A stretch of 64,000 nucleotides of DNA, taken from assembly GCA_016704345.1 (NCBI GenBank), contig JADJAH010000011.1, positions 248,001 through 312,000 on the forward strand, in the 5' to 3' direction. Shown in pieces: positions 46,401 through 54,704 of the stretch. The position numbers were made by a program, and so were the translations under genes. This DNA is from Ignavibacteria bacterium. Its GTDB lineage: Bacteria; Bacteroidota; Ignavibacteria; Tepidaquicellales; Tepidaquicellaceae. The notes below the pieces were generated by a model that was not told the origin of the DNA, did no database searches, and saw only the letters and a program-made list of their open reading frames with translations. How positions within the stretch are numbered: the first letter of the stretch is position 1; each line of letters opens with the position of its first letter.

Positions 46401-47755
46401 TAAATACAGGAACGCAGTTTTATGTTCTGAAGTATGACAACACTGCCGGAAGATTTATTCCTCAATACTATCAGAGCAATGTTAACTCATTCAATCAAAT
46501 CGCATTTGATTTCAACGGCAACGGGATCAAGGAACTTGGTCTGAACACTGTTGACGACACGCTGTTATTTTTTGAGAAGAATATTGCATTCACCGGACCG
46601 GCAACACCGCTCGGGCTCAAGGGTTATAGTCTTGATTCGAATATAGTTCAACTCGTTTTCAATCCGGTCACCGGTGCAGACTCGTACAAGATTTACAGAA
46701 GTGACAGCACGATGAATTTTGCGCTGTATGACTCTGTCTTGCAGGCAGGATATTCGGATGTCAATGTAAACAACAGAAAAAAATATTATTACAAGATTAC
46801 TTCTGTTGACAATGAGAACAGCGTTCGCGAGAGTATGCCAACGGGAGCGGTGGAAGTTTATGTGCACAATAAGTCCAAACTCTTTTCGGCCAATTACGAA
46901 ACAGGCGGATTCATTTCTCTGAAGTTAAGTGAGAAAGTTTCACAGCTCATTCCGAACCTGAATACATTTGTGATCCAGGGAATTGGTAATCCAAAGAACG
47001 CTGCAATAAAGAACGACTTTGAATATTTGCTGACACTCGACAATGTTCCGGACAACGGCAGTTATTCTGTGAAGACAATCGGTTTGGTAGACCGCTTTGG
47101 TTCGCCTGTGGATTCAAATTCAGTTGCATTCAGCGTGAACGTTGTTGATGAGCCGAAGTTTTACATAACGAAGCTCGAGCTTCAGACCGGAAACAAACTC
47201 AAGGTGAATTTCAATCTCGATGTTGAAGAAGCAAGTGCGGAGAACACGGCGAATTATAAGTTCGAACCGTTTGGAATTCAGGTGCAGTCAGCAGCGGTTG
47301 ACAATAGCGACAGGAAGACCGTTTACGTTACCTTGCAGAGCAACGCGGCAATCGGAGCTACGGGACGAAACTATGTTCTCAAAGCATCCAACATTTTTTC
47401 AACTGACGGCATCAGAATTGTCGATGGTTCGGGAAGTTCATTCGGTCTGATTTTCAACAAGGAGAATCTTGACGAGATGTATGTTTATCCGAATCCATAC
47501 AGCATAAGTTCAAATCAGGACTTTGTAATGTTTGCAAACATTACCCGCGATGCGGCGATAGATATCTATGATCTCACGGGAAAATTCATTGTGACCGTGA
47601 CAGAAACAGACGGCAACGGCGGCGTAGAATGGAATCTGCGAAACTCAAGCGGTGATATGATCTCTACGGGAATTTACATATACATCGCCACGGGCAAAAA
47701 TTCTGCGGGGCAGGAAGTAGAAGAAAAGACCGGCAAGTTTGCAGTAGTCCGCTGA
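43460..47755 (+). CDS. Large secreted subtilisin-like serine protease (S8) with VCBS repeats
   Basis: 1431 aa, intact. Signal peptide (MILIKALALFIFSASFLSSA), propeptide, then an S8 catalytic domain with D171 (VIDSGLDFDHPDL), H246 (SHGTAVTGI) and S408 (NGTSFAAPIVAGVAA). Beyond residue 690 are FG-GAP/VCBS-like Ca-binding repeats (DINGNGKPDLFL, DIDGDGKIELLM, DFDGDGKKEFAV, DIDNDGKDEVLV) and a fibronectin-like domain. The C-terminus (YVYPNPYSISSNQDFVMFAN...IYIYIATGKN) is a FlgD-like/T9SS-type sorting domain of the YPNPY form, different from the NYPNPFNP domains elsewhere here. Predicted extracellular protease. Confidence 0.85.
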   Translation: MILIKALALFIFSASFLSSAFSQQVQVIIKLKENAPQDLIMSFKTGTPKSGTSSLSKLCRDFDVSDMRSLIKPQLISKFDGPAVKSSGLDRIFVFNTSKINLEQLLLQGSRNEHTEYIQVNGQLKLDDAGNKQIVPNDTYYPQQTYIEQSNLPPAWDITLGDSTILIGVIDSGLDFDHPDLRTSYKINYGEYGNGKQSNGIDDDANGFIDDWRGWDFTDEPFTGDPRRGDYLEPDNDPTDDNFLSHGTAVTGIINATFNNGIGIASVAPGCKVLVMRAFDAQGYGEEDDVANAVLYGMTMGVRVFNFSFGDYIFSNLLKDIVRFAYSGNAVIICSAGNDATDRLHYPSAYDEVISVAASDNTGNKAGFSSFGETVDIYATGLQNLTTVRTGKGSSQFGGDYDKLNGTSFAAPIVAGVAAMILSRNPELSNEEVRGILVSTTTLMPGQNSWDHIRASGRLNALNAINNYNNPSIARIHYPFQDFTTSGGIVPIVISAASPLFVNYSVTYGVGQKPAQWIPLKENVGTQALQDTILQWNLSSLPDTSYTLRLAINSNSGRSIEHRLIFFKDSLPPVITDVAFGTVLDKDNFSQLILFGTDKRTLGKIHYKRKNVNEPYQYVLADVGTPNLGFVTTGHIGVLSGRELQPNTEYEFYLEAVSLNGRQKILTDPAFTFITGNYINSYGYDQLQYSLPYSQAAVTPTDINGNGKPDLFLNDIRNNLKLNVYEFNAGSFTKISNDNWTEFRIARDVGDIDGDGKIELLMSRERNGYLYEAPSAGQLPVNVVWGDSVDGNFWSSRIADTGGDGIKEILGFGDGGLRILENSQNTYNQVALLPLYGRDSTATSQNSIVEDLNGDGRNEVVIVNDYQSISTFQPQAAISVYTSTGNNTFSRIFLDSLSRFVKGDNVVSGDFDGDGKKEFAVGTISFNTDIVQYYSLYTYKASSANTYTILDITDVYNFKSYTETSTKAADIDNDGKDEVLVNTGTQFYVLKYDNTAGRFIPQYYQSNVNSFNQIAFDFNGNGIKELGLNTVDDTLLFFEKNIAFTGPATPLGLKGYSLDSNIVQLVFNPVTGADSYKIYRSDSTMNFALYDSVLQAGYSDVNVNNRKKYYYKITSVDNENSVRESMPTGAVEVYVHNKSKLFSANYETGGFISLKLSEKVSQLIPNLNTFVIQGIGNPKNAAIKNDFEYLLTLDNVPDNGSYSVKTIGLVDRFGSPVDSNSVAFSVNVVDEPKFYITKLELQTGNKLKVNFNLDVEEASAENTANYKFEPFGIQVQSAAVDNSDRKTVYVTLQSNAAIGATGRNYVLKASNIFSTDGIRIVDGSGSSFGLIFNKENLDEMYVYPNPYSISSNQDFVMFANITRDAAIDIYDLTGKFIVTVTETDGNGGVEWNLRNSSGDMISTGIYIYIATGKNSAGQEVEEKTGKFAVVR

Positions 47756-47870
47756 CTCTGCGCAATACAGGTCTGATATGAATTTCGGAAGTTCTCTTTC
47801 ATTGCTTTGATGTTGGTTGTTGGATTCCGGAAAGGGAGTTTGAGATTCACGACTTACTTGTGCTTCACAT

Positions 47871-47908
47871 AAACAAAAAAGGCATCTCACATTACACGAG
47901 ATGCCTTT
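47871..47908 (-). terminator. Rho-independent terminator of the HU gene
   Basis: AAAGGCATCTC (47878-47888) pairs with GAGATGCCTTT (47898-47908); the plus-strand A-tract before it is the U-tract for the minus-strand HU transcript. It may also catch transcripts from the subtilase. Confidence 0.85.
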
Positions 47909-47928
47909 AAGTTTTATACAGCCGGTGT

Positions 47929-48207
47929 TTATTTGTTTACGTGTTCTGCAAGAAGTTTTCCGGCTTTGAACTTTACAACTTTCTTTGCAGCAATTTTCAT
48001 TTCTTTTCCGGTTTGCGGATTTCTTCCGGTTCTTGCTTTTCTGTTTGACACGGAGAATGTTCCGAATCCAACGAGGGAGAGCCTTCCGCCTTTTTTCTTA
48101 AGAGTCTTTCTGACTCCGTCAATTACAGATTCCAGCGCTGCTTTTGCCTGAACTTTTGTAACGTTGGCATCGCCGGCAATTTTGGCAATCAGTTCTTCTT
48201 TGTTCAT
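47929..48207 (-). CDS. HU-family DNA-binding protein
   Basis: 92 aa, full length for HU. Typical blocks: MNKEELIAKIA, GFGTFSVSNRKARTGRNPQTG (the DNA-binding arm) and AAKKVVKFKAGKLL. A nucleoid protein that bends and compacts DNA. Ribosome site (CTCTC complement) close to ATG 48207; own terminator downstream. Confidence 0.95.
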   Translation of the reverse strand: MNKEELIAKIAGDANVTKVQAKAALESVIDGVRKTLKKKGGRLSLVGFGTFSVSNRKARTGRNPQTGKEMKIAAKKVVKFKAGKLLAEHVNK

Positions 48208-48357
48208 AATAGAGAGGTTTAATTAGTTTAATTTTTTCTTCGTACAAAAATAGCTTTGTATTAATAAAAAAACAATCATTAATCTTTACCTTATAGGGCG
48301 CAAAGCTTTGCAGAATCAGTGTTTGAGGCAGGTCATATTTTGCAGATGCCCGCAAAG

Positions 48358-48617
48358 TCAGATCCTGCCTGACTTTTTCAGGACATACAATGCATCAGCC
48401 GTTACCCAATCATTTGCCTTCTTCTTGCCCGTTCCTCCCCAATCAACAAAATCTGCTCCGTGTTCAATAGTACTTGAAACTTCATAAAATGCTTTTTCTA
48501 CCTGCATGCCTCCTCAACTATATCAACAAGAATCTTGAAACGGTTTGATTGCTCTGATAAATTCAGAAGGTTGTTGATGATCATGTAGATGTGATCAGAG
48601 CTAAGACGAAAGATCAT
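48358..48617 (-). pseudogene. Small conserved-looking gene split by a frameshift
   Basis: ATG 48617 encodes MIFRLSSDHIYMIINNLLNL...VDIVEEACR and stops at 48498. One frame over, from 48507, MQVEKAFYEVSSTIEHGADF...VLKKSGRI continues to a TGA at 48358. Joined at EEA/MQVEKAF they make one plausible 87-aa protein. Neither half is recognised. Two short overlapping genes are possible but less likely. Confidence 0.45.
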
Positions 48618-48633
48618 TGATTGACATTCATTA

Positions 48634-49125
48634 CTAACCGTAAACTTTCTTACCTGCCGCGCTTAAGATTGAAGCAAGTTGCCCGGTGTGATAAACCTGA
48701 TGAAGTTGCCACGCCATGATCACTCTGGCTTTTGTCTTGAAGAAATCATTTTCCGGATCATTCATCAAAGCATGCGGTTCATTCAGCTCTTCGTCTCTGA
48801 GTGATGAATAAACTAATTTATTTTTCTCAATAACTTTTTCCAGTGCATTCCTTACATCCTTCGGGGAAGGACATTGTTCGAATGGCAACAGCTTCCTGCC
48901 TTGAGAAAAGAGTTCTGCATACTCCGGATACAGCAATTCACTTTTTCCCATGTACAAAGAAAAATCGTCATCACTCGTAACAAGGTGGCAAAGGATCCAC
49001 AGAGCATGATTCTTCCCCGGCGAGATCTCAAGCCTAAACTCTTCATCCGAGAATTCACGGATGACTCCCATCATCCATTCGGAGACCATGTCATATTGTG
49101 CTGAGATGAAAGTGGTTGCATTCAT
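48634..49125 (-). CDS. DinB-like four-helix protein
   Basis: 163 aa from ATG 49125 (an upstream TTG would add eight residues). DinB/YfiT-type four-helix bundle with the conserved metal histidines seen in ILCHLVTSDDDF and QLHQVYHTGQLASI. DinB superfamily proteins act in thiol transfer or metal-dependent reactions; no substrate is apparent. Intact. Confidence 0.8.
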   Translation of the reverse strand: MNATTFISAQYDMVSEWMMGVIREFSDEEFRLEISPGKNHALWILCHLVTSDDDFSLYMGKSELLYPEYAELFSQGRKLLPFEQCPSPKDVRNALEKVIEKNKLVYSSLRDEELNEPHALMNDPENDFFKTKARVIMAWQLHQVYHTGQLASILSAAGKKVYG

Positions 49126-49154
49126 TGAGAAAAAATTAGAATGATCCAAAGTTT

Positions 49155-49385
49155 ATCATAACACAGAGCTCCACGGAAGTCACAGAGATCCACGGAGAAT
49201 CAAATGAATGAGAACTTCTAGCGGTTCACTCTTAGTTCGATTCAAATTGCAAATGACATTGTGCCGGTAGGCAGAAGTAAATTCCTCATGTTTAACTCTG
49301 TTTAACTCCGTGTAACTCCGTGTAACTGCATAACTCGTGTAACTCCGTGTAACTCCGTGTAACTCTGTGATTCTCCGTGTAGCCT
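49155..49385. repeat. 11-bp tandem repeats with flanking inverted repeat
   Basis: ACTCCGTGTA-type units (AACTCCGTGTA, 11 bp) are repeated about seven times at 49296-49364. CACGGAGAATCA (49190-49201) is the exact reverse complement of TGATTCTCCGTG (49369-49380), so the block could fold into a large hairpin. Intergenic, between the DinB-like and DUF899 genes. Confidence 0.7.
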
Positions 49386-49408
49386 AGATTAAGCCCAAAT
49401 TTTATTGA

Positions 49409-50002
49409 TTAAGAATCCATAGAAATGTTCTCACTCGGCAGAAGATCAATGAAGTGCCAGATGTTGCAATAGAAATCACCGGGTCCGAAGATATCTTTGC
49501 CGACTCGAACTACTGATCCGTCATCAAGCTTTTCAAGGACTGAAACTCCGGGCCAATAATATTTTTTATCATCCTTTCTTATTTCATATCCGAGATCATA
49601 GGTAAACTCCGAGCCATAGGATGAATAGGAATCAAACCCCCACCCTCTTGACTCTGCAAAAGCCTTATGAACTTCCGGCTTGTCGGGTGAAACAAGGACG
49701 AACTTCGCTTTCTTTTCAATTTCCTTGTAAGTGTCTTTCATTCCGTCAGCCCACATTGTGCAATAGTCGCAACCTTTACCCATGTTGTGAATGACAATGA
49801 GATATTTGTTATCGCCGAACAGATCGTACAATCTCAGCTCATTTCCCTCTCTGTCATTAAGCTTGTAGTTGTCAACTCTCATAGCGCCGATCTTAGCATT
49901 GAGTTCGATTCTCTTCTTTCTCAGGTTTTCAATTTCCTTGTCTATTTCACCGACTTCAGTATTAAGTTTTTCTTGTTCTTCTTTAGTAAGCTGCTCTTGC
50001 AT
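49409..50002 (-). CDS. DUF899-family thioredoxin-like protein
   Basis: 197 aa from ATG 50002 (MQEQLTKEEQ); the longer reading to 50083 runs into the upstream gene. An N-terminal coiled coil (KLNTEVGEIDKEIENLRKKRIEL) precedes a thioredoxin-fold domain with IVIHNMGKGCDYCTMWADG, in which CDYC is the redox-type CxxC, and GVSVLEKLDDGSVVRVGKD. DUF899/AhpC-like proteins are thought to be thiol-disulfide proteins; substrate unknown. Downstream of VOC and TPR genes on the same strand, 17 nt after the VOC stop. Confidence 0.8.
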   Translation of the reverse strand: MQEQLTKEEQEKLNTEVGEIDKEIENLRKKRIELNAKIGAMRVDNYKLNDREGNELRLYDLFGDNKYLIVIHNMGKGCDYCTMWADGMKDTYKEIEKKAKFVLVSPDKPEVHKAFAESRGWGFDSYSSYGSEFTYDLGYEIRKDDKKYYWPGVSVLEKLDDGSVVRVGKDIFGPGDFYCNIWHFIDLLPSENISMDS

Positions 50003-50019
50003 GACTATGATTTGATTAA

Positions 50020-50370
50020 TTAGTGATCGTTTGGATTTACGAGTTGAAACCAGTTGCCATCCGGATCTGTGAATGTCGGGCACTTTGGTGAGCCGTCCGA
50101 TCCTTTAAACTTAAGCCCTCTTGATTCAAGTGTCGCGATCGATTCTTCAAGATCTTCAGTATAGATAACAAAAGCTGACTTTGATGAAGAGTATGTATCA
50201 CTTTGGTCATTCATTCTTCCGGGTCGAAGAAGAAAGTGTGCACCGTCAGATTTCATCCAGACATACTTTTCATCCTGAACATCAACTACTTCAAATCCAA
50301 GTATACTCTCGTAGAAGATCTTTGATGTCATAGGGTCGGTTACGAATATTTCAATATGTCCAAACTTCAT
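50020..50370 (-). CDS. VOC-family (glyoxalase/bleomycin-resistance fold) protein
   Basis: 116 aa from ATG 50370 (a GTG one codon earlier overlaps the upstream stop). Paired beta-alpha-beta-beta-beta units: KFGHIEIFVTDPMTSKIFYE...LGFEVV and DLEESIATLESRGL...TFTDPDGNWFQLVNP, with metal-site candidates in GHIEI and NWFQL. A metal-dependent lyase or dioxygenase-type fold; specific reaction cannot be told. Middle gene of a three-gene minus-strand operon (TPR, VOC, DUF899). Confidence 0.85.
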   Translation of the reverse strand: MKFGHIEIFVTDPMTSKIFYESILGFEVVDVQDEKYVWMKSDGAHFLLRPGRMNDQSDTYSSSKSAFVIYTEDLEESIATLESRGLKFKGSDGSPKCPTFTDPDGNWFQLVNPNDH

Positions 50371-50372
50371 CA

Positions 50373-51266
50373 CTATTTGCCTCCGAGGTCTTTCAGCCTG
50401 TTTAATCTGTCTTTTTCATTTGCTTCCATCCATATATCCTTAGAAAGAATATCATAAGCAAGCCCGGCATACTTTGCGGCTTCAGCGGCATTGTTTTTTA
50501 TGAGATAGCATTCTGCAAGTTCTTCATATACATACCCGTCTTCATCTGCTTTGGCGTTATGAAAAAGTTCCAGCAGTCTCAGCTGTTCATTAAGAGCTTC
50601 ATCTGTTTTGCCCATCATACGAAGAGTTTTTGCGGCAGACCAATGAGCAACATTCACGTAATTCTTAACATTATTCTGTTCATACCATACGGCATCTTTT
50701 CTGAACAGATCTAATGCTCTTTCATATTGTTTCATTTCAAAATAAGTCCAGCCGAGATTGTTATAAAGTGAACCAAGCCATTTATTCGCTTTGGGATCAG
50801 AAGATGCTTCCGCAATTTCCATTGCCTTTTCGTTCCACTCAACTGACTTGTCATCCGATTCGACAATGCCCATCATGTGAGCAGCATCAACGGCAAGGTT
50901 GTCTTCTTTTGCTGAAGCCGCAAGATCGTATGCCTGAAGAAAGAGTTCTCTTGCTTCTGAAATTTTATCTGATGAGTTAAAGGTTCTCCCTCTTTCGAGC
51001 AAGTATCGTACTTTGGCTTTTGGTAAAGAATCATTGAGTTGGGGTTCGACTTCATCGAGCAGTTTGTGAGATTCATCGAACATTCTACGAAGTCCTAATG
51101 TGCGGGCAATTTGTGTAAGAAGCTGAAGATATTCGGAAATATTTCCTGACTCCTTGATCTGTGGTAATATTTCCCGGAATTTTGTTTCAGTTGCTGCCGG
51201 ATCATTGTAATTCCATAGAGAATCAAAGTCGGAAGCTTTGGCACTGTTGTTATTTGCAGGCGGCAT
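50373..51266 (-). CDS. Tetratricopeptide-repeat protein
   Basis: 297 aa, no signal peptide, helical throughout. TPR-like pairs are visible, e.g. GSLYNNLGWTYFEMKQYERAL and YEELAECYLIKNNAAEAAKY. Probable protein-interaction scaffold; first gene of the TPR-VOC-DUF899 set, its stop touching the VOC start. Six GGGGAGAAA-containing repeats (51343-51470) lie directly upstream. Confidence 0.75.
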   Translation of the reverse strand: MPPANNNSAKASDFDSLWNYNDPAATETKFREILPQIKESGNISEYLQLLTQIARTLGLRRMFDESHKLLDEVEPQLNDSLPKAKVRYLLERGRTFNSSDKISEARELFLQAYDLAASAKEDNLAVDAAHMMGIVESDDKSVEWNEKAMEIAEASSDPKANKWLGSLYNNLGWTYFEMKQYERALDLFRKDAVWYEQNNVKNYVNVAHWSAAKTLRMMGKTDEALNEQLRLLELFHNAKADEDGYVYEELAECYLIKNNAAEAAKYAGLAYDILSKDIWMEANEKDRLNRLKDLGGK

Positions 51267-51342
51267 TTGTCTGATAGTCCTTTAATTTTTATGCAAAATA
51301 GTTTAACTCGATTTAATTTTCAACGTTGCAGATTTACATATT

Positions 51343-51470
51343 TAAGGTTTCTCCCCAAATGGCTTAAGGTTTCTCCCCAAAGATTGAAATTTCTACTCAA
51401 ATGCTTGAAATTTCTCCCCAAAATGCATGAGGTTTCTCCCCAAAGGGGTTGAGGCTTCTCCCCAAACTTA
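51343..51470. repeat. 21-22 bp tandem repeat (GGTTTCTCCCCAAA), six units
   Basis: Units of TAAGGTTTCTCCCCAAATGG type, period 21-22 bp, between the divergent TPR (minus) and aldo/keto reductase (plus) genes; the core also occurs twice at 37501-37568. On the minus strand each unit reads TTTGGGGAGAAACC. The small ORF through it is a translation of the repeat and not a gene. Confidence 0.85.
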
Positions 51471-51521
51471 TGGACTTTAACCAACGCAATCATCTGATTA
51501 ACTTGAGCAAAACTAATTTTC

Positions 51522-52958
51522 TTGAAAAAAGATATATCACGATTCGGTTACGGCTGTTACCGTGTCAATGATCTTGTTGACGATCATTACGATTCATTAA
51601 AGAAAGCTCTTCTCTCAGGCATCAATGTTATAGACACTTCGGCAAATTATTCCGACGGCGGAAGTGAGAAGCTTGTCGGCAAGGTTATTCGCGATCTCAT
51701 CCGGGAACAAAAGATAAACAGAGAAGACATTACTCTTGTCACCAAAGGCGGCTACATTCAGGGACAGAATCTTACTGTTGCCAGGGAGCGTATCAATAGC
51801 GGCAATCCGTTCAGCGAAGTTTTTGAATTCAACGAGAAACTGTGGCACTGTATCAGTCCGGATTTTCTGGAAGACCAGTTCGAAAGACAATTTAGCAGAC
51901 TCGGACTAAATTATGCGGACACTTACCTTCTGCACAATCCGGAGTATTCTCTTAGCTTTCGTTCAACCGGAGATACAACACTTGAAGAAACCAGAAATGC
52001 ATTCTACGAACGAATAAGAAAAGCGTTTGTGTTCCTCGAGGAAAAAGTAAAGCAAGGATTGATCGGAAGTTACGGCATCTCATCAAACACATTCACATCG
52101 TACAAAGAGAGTACAGAGTTTGTCTCACTGGAGAGATGCGTAGAAATTGCAGAGAACATTTCAGAAGCCAACCACTTCGATTCTGTTCAGTTTCCGCTCA
52201 ATTTATTTGAGAGCGGCGCAGTTTCCATTATGAACAACGCCGGCGGAACTAAGTCTGTACTTGAACTCGCTCACGAAAAGAAAATGCGAGTGTACATCAA
52301 TCGCCCATTGAATGCAGTTACAAGCACTGGACTTGTGAGGCTTGCTGACTTCAAAGCTGATGAGTTCAAGGAAAGAGATTTCATTACACAATTGGAGCTT
52401 GTAAAAAATATGGAAAGTGATCTGGCTGATGAGAAACTTCCTGCTGCCGGCTTTGAAGACGAGGAGCTGAAATCTCTCGCTAAGATCTTGTCAACCGGCA
52501 AGCTGATTGAAGAGAACTGGAAATTTTTCGGGAGCATCGAACATTTCAACGATATGATAATGCAGGTGTATTCTCCAAGACTTGTTAAGATCATCGATGC
52601 GGTAAATGCAAAGGAGAATAACGAGCATCTCAAAACCTCCGTCGGGAAATATATAGCGGAAGCGCATAGATTAATGAGCTTTGTGTCTAACTATTACAAG
52701 CTTCGGGCCGAGAAAAGAAATGTTTTCATTAACAAGCTTGTCAATGAAAAACTTGATCCTCAATATCACAATCTTCCGCTTGCTCAGAAAGCATTGCTTA
52801 TAACTTCTTCTACGATTGGCGTTGACTGCGTACTTCTTGGAATGAGAAAGATGCAATATGTAGACGACGCCATAGCTGTTAGTGATATGAACAAGATCAC
52901 AAACGCGGAAGAGATTCTGAAGTACGTCAGTTCGGAATTACTGAATGTTAAAACATAA
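51522..52958 (+). CDS. Aldo/keto reductase
   Basis: 478 aa, TTG start at 51522. AKR (alpha/beta)8-barrel with the catalytic tetrad in order: Asp and Tyr in IDTSANYSDG, Lys in LVTKGGY, His in TYLLHNPEY; GSYGISSN and YINRPL follow as in AKRs. It would reduce carbonyls with NAD(P)H. The protein is about 150 residues longer than most AKRs, with a helical C-terminal extension (PRLVKIIDAVNAKENN...) before the last barrel elements (GVDCVLLGMRK). The next gene starts 9 nt downstream. Confidence 0.8.
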   Translation: MKKDISRFGYGCYRVNDLVDDHYDSLKKALLSGINVIDTSANYSDGGSEKLVGKVIRDLIREQKINREDITLVTKGGYIQGQNLTVARERINSGNPFSEVFEFNEKLWHCISPDFLEDQFERQFSRLGLNYADTYLLHNPEYSLSFRSTGDTTLEETRNAFYERIRKAFVFLEEKVKQGLIGSYGISSNTFTSYKESTEFVSLERCVEIAENISEANHFDSVQFPLNLFESGAVSIMNNAGGTKSVLELAHEKKMRVYINRPLNAVTSTGLVRLADFKADEFKERDFITQLELVKNMESDLADEKLPAAGFEDEELKSLAKILSTGKLIEENWKFFGSIEHFNDMIMQVYSPRLVKIIDAVNAKENNEHLKTSVGKYIAEAHRLMSFVSNYYKLRAEKRNVFINKLVNEKLDPQYHNLPLAQKALLITSSTIGVDCVLLGMRKMQYVDDAIAVSDMNKITNAEEILKYVSSELLNVKT

Positions 52959-52967
52959 TGATCTTAC

Positions 52968-54161
52968 TTGACTAAGAATCCGAACAATCCTAAAAACAAG
53001 CAAGACAAGCTCAAACAAGAGAAGCTCAAGCAAGACAAGAATATTATTGCTTCGCACACTGGAGTAACGCGCAGCAAGTTGATCTTAGTATCAAGTCTGC
53101 TTGCAGCCGCATTGATTCTCGGATATTTCTTCTTCAGGAATGATACTCCGGAAGTACAAAAGACTGAAGTCAAAGGAGTATTGCCGCAGCCGGCTGAAGT
53201 CAATTCAGGAATAGACTCGGTACTCAGGAACTTTGGCATAGAAAACAAGTGGATAAGAGATGCAAAGGAAAATCCAAAGACGCAGAAAAATTCATCACAA
53301 CTTTGGTTTTCTAAAGATGTAATGATTCCGGTTGAACTGCCTGCAACAAATGTGAATCTTGAACTGACTTCTTTTCTGAGGGAGAAAAATCTTCTTGTAA
53401 GAACGGTTGAAGACCCGCGTTCAAAGAATCTCCGAATGGATGTGCTGAGCTCAACAGATACTGTTCGTGGAAGGATAGGACAAATAAGACTAAGCTATTC
53501 AGATTCCGTTAAGCGCATCTCATCTGCAGTTTGCATCATACTCGACAGTATTGAATATCTCAGTCTTGAAGACGCCGGCAAGATCATCAATTCAGGAGAA
53601 GAGTTTTCTGTGATAATGCCTCTTCGCAATGACAAGGCGGATTTTCAATCACTGATCACAGACAGGAAACGAGATTATCTGGTCGAGCTCACATACGGAA
53701 GTGAGGAATCGTATGAAGCAGATTTCAGAGAAGGTATGTCCGAGAAAGAATGGCGTTCGAAGATAAGATCACTTTGTTTTAATTTCCCATCGATGAGCGG
53801 AATAATTCTTCGCGGGAAGAATTTACCCGAGGCTCTTGCTAACAGCATAAGGGAAGAGTTTGAAAAGTTTGGAATGAAAGTATTTGAAGACACAAACTTT
53901 GTTGATGCCTGGTACAAGTCTGAGAAACCGGAGCGCCTGATTACTGAGTTGAAAAACAGAACAGGTTCAGGCAGTAAGAAGATAGTGATGATAACATCCT
54001 TGAGCGCTGCTGATTTTGAAGAACTCACTTCAAAGTCCGCGGCTCTTCGAAAGCGCGGATTCAGGTTCATGGATTTCAAAGAGATATCAAACAAGGACAA
54101 GAAAGAGACTACTGCAGATAGTGTTTCATCAAAACCAAAACAAGTTCAGAAGAAAAAATAA
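52968..54161 (+). CDS. Membrane-anchored protein, possibly divergent polysaccharide deacetylase (YibQ/DUF610-like)
   Basis: 397 aa, TTG start. Lys/Gln-rich cytoplasmic N-terminus, one membrane helix (LILVSSLLAAALILGYFFF), then a periplasmic domain. VCIILDSIEYLSLEDAGKII followed by EFSVIMPLRND recalls the IAIIIDDxGY...FAVLP opening of the divergent polysaccharide deacetylase family, but the metal-binding residues are not clear, so the assignment is tentative. C-terminus is Lys-rich. Lies between the aldo/keto reductase and tadA with near-zero gaps, so co-transcribed. Confidence 0.5.
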   Translation: MTKNPNNPKNKQDKLKQEKLKQDKNIIASHTGVTRSKLILVSSLLAAALILGYFFFRNDTPEVQKTEVKGVLPQPAEVNSGIDSVLRNFGIENKWIRDAKENPKTQKNSSQLWFSKDVMIPVELPATNVNLELTSFLREKNLLVRTVEDPRSKNLRMDVLSSTDTVRGRIGQIRLSYSDSVKRISSAVCIILDSIEYLSLEDAGKIINSGEEFSVIMPLRNDKADFQSLITDRKRDYLVELTYGSEESYEADFREGMSEKEWRSKIRSLCFNFPSMSGIILRGKNLPEALANSIREEFEKFGMKVFEDTNFVDAWYKSEKPERLITELKNRTGSGSKKIVMITSLSAADFEELTSKSAALRKRGFRFMDFKEISNKDKKETTADSVSSKPKQVQKKK

Positions 54162-54617
54162 ATGACATTGACACAGAACGAATATTACATGAACTACGCC
54201 TTTAGAGAGGCGGAGAGGGCATTTGAAGAAGGGGAGATTCCGGTAGGATGCATTATTGTTTTTCAGAATTCCATTATTGCCAAAGCACACAATCAAATTG
54301 AGACACTGAAAGACCCGACGGCTCATGCAGAGATCATTGCCGTAACATCGGCAGCAGAATATCTTCAGAGCAAGGTGCTTGCCGGCTGTTCTATGTATGT
54401 TACACTTGAGCCGTGTGTAATGTGTGCCGGCGCGATAGTACTTTCAAAGCTGGAGAATCTCTTTTTCGGCGCATATGATTTTAAGAGCGGAGCCTGCGGA
54501 AGCGTATTTAATGTAACAAATAACGACAGCCTCAATCACAGAGTTAATGTTCTTGGCGGAGTGCTTGATGAGAAATGCAGGGAGATACTTAAGAGTTTCT
54601 TTGAGGTGAAGAGGTGA
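54162..54617 (+). CDS. tRNA-adenosine(34) deaminase TadA
   Basis: 151 aa. Zinc-dependent deaminase motif complete: H55-A-E57 (TAHAEII) and C85-V-M-C88 (LEPCVMCAGA); NHRVNVLGGVL is typical of TadA. Converts A34 to inosine in the tRNA-Arg anticodon. Starts immediately after the upstream stop. A related guanine deaminase is the alternative, less likely given the TadA-type C-terminus. Confidence 0.9.
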   Translation: MTLTQNEYYMNYAFREAERAFEEGEIPVGCIIVFQNSIIAKAHNQIETLKDPTAHAEIIAVTSAAEYLQSKVLAGCSMYVTLEPCVMCAGAIVLSKLENLFFGAYDFKSGACGSVFNVTNNDSLNHRVNVLGGVLDEKCREILKSFFEVKR

Positions 54618-54704
54618 TGGATTCCATATTGCTTGTCATTCCTCGGCAAGACAGCCGTGCGCTGATAAGCTGCAAAAACAGCTTTGGTTCAAAAGCCAGA
54701 AGCC

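Noticed and set aside
51267..51452. Small plus-strand ORF before the aldo/keto reductase
   Set aside because: It consists of the translated GGTTTCTCCCC repeat (KVSPQRLKFLLK pattern) and has no other support.
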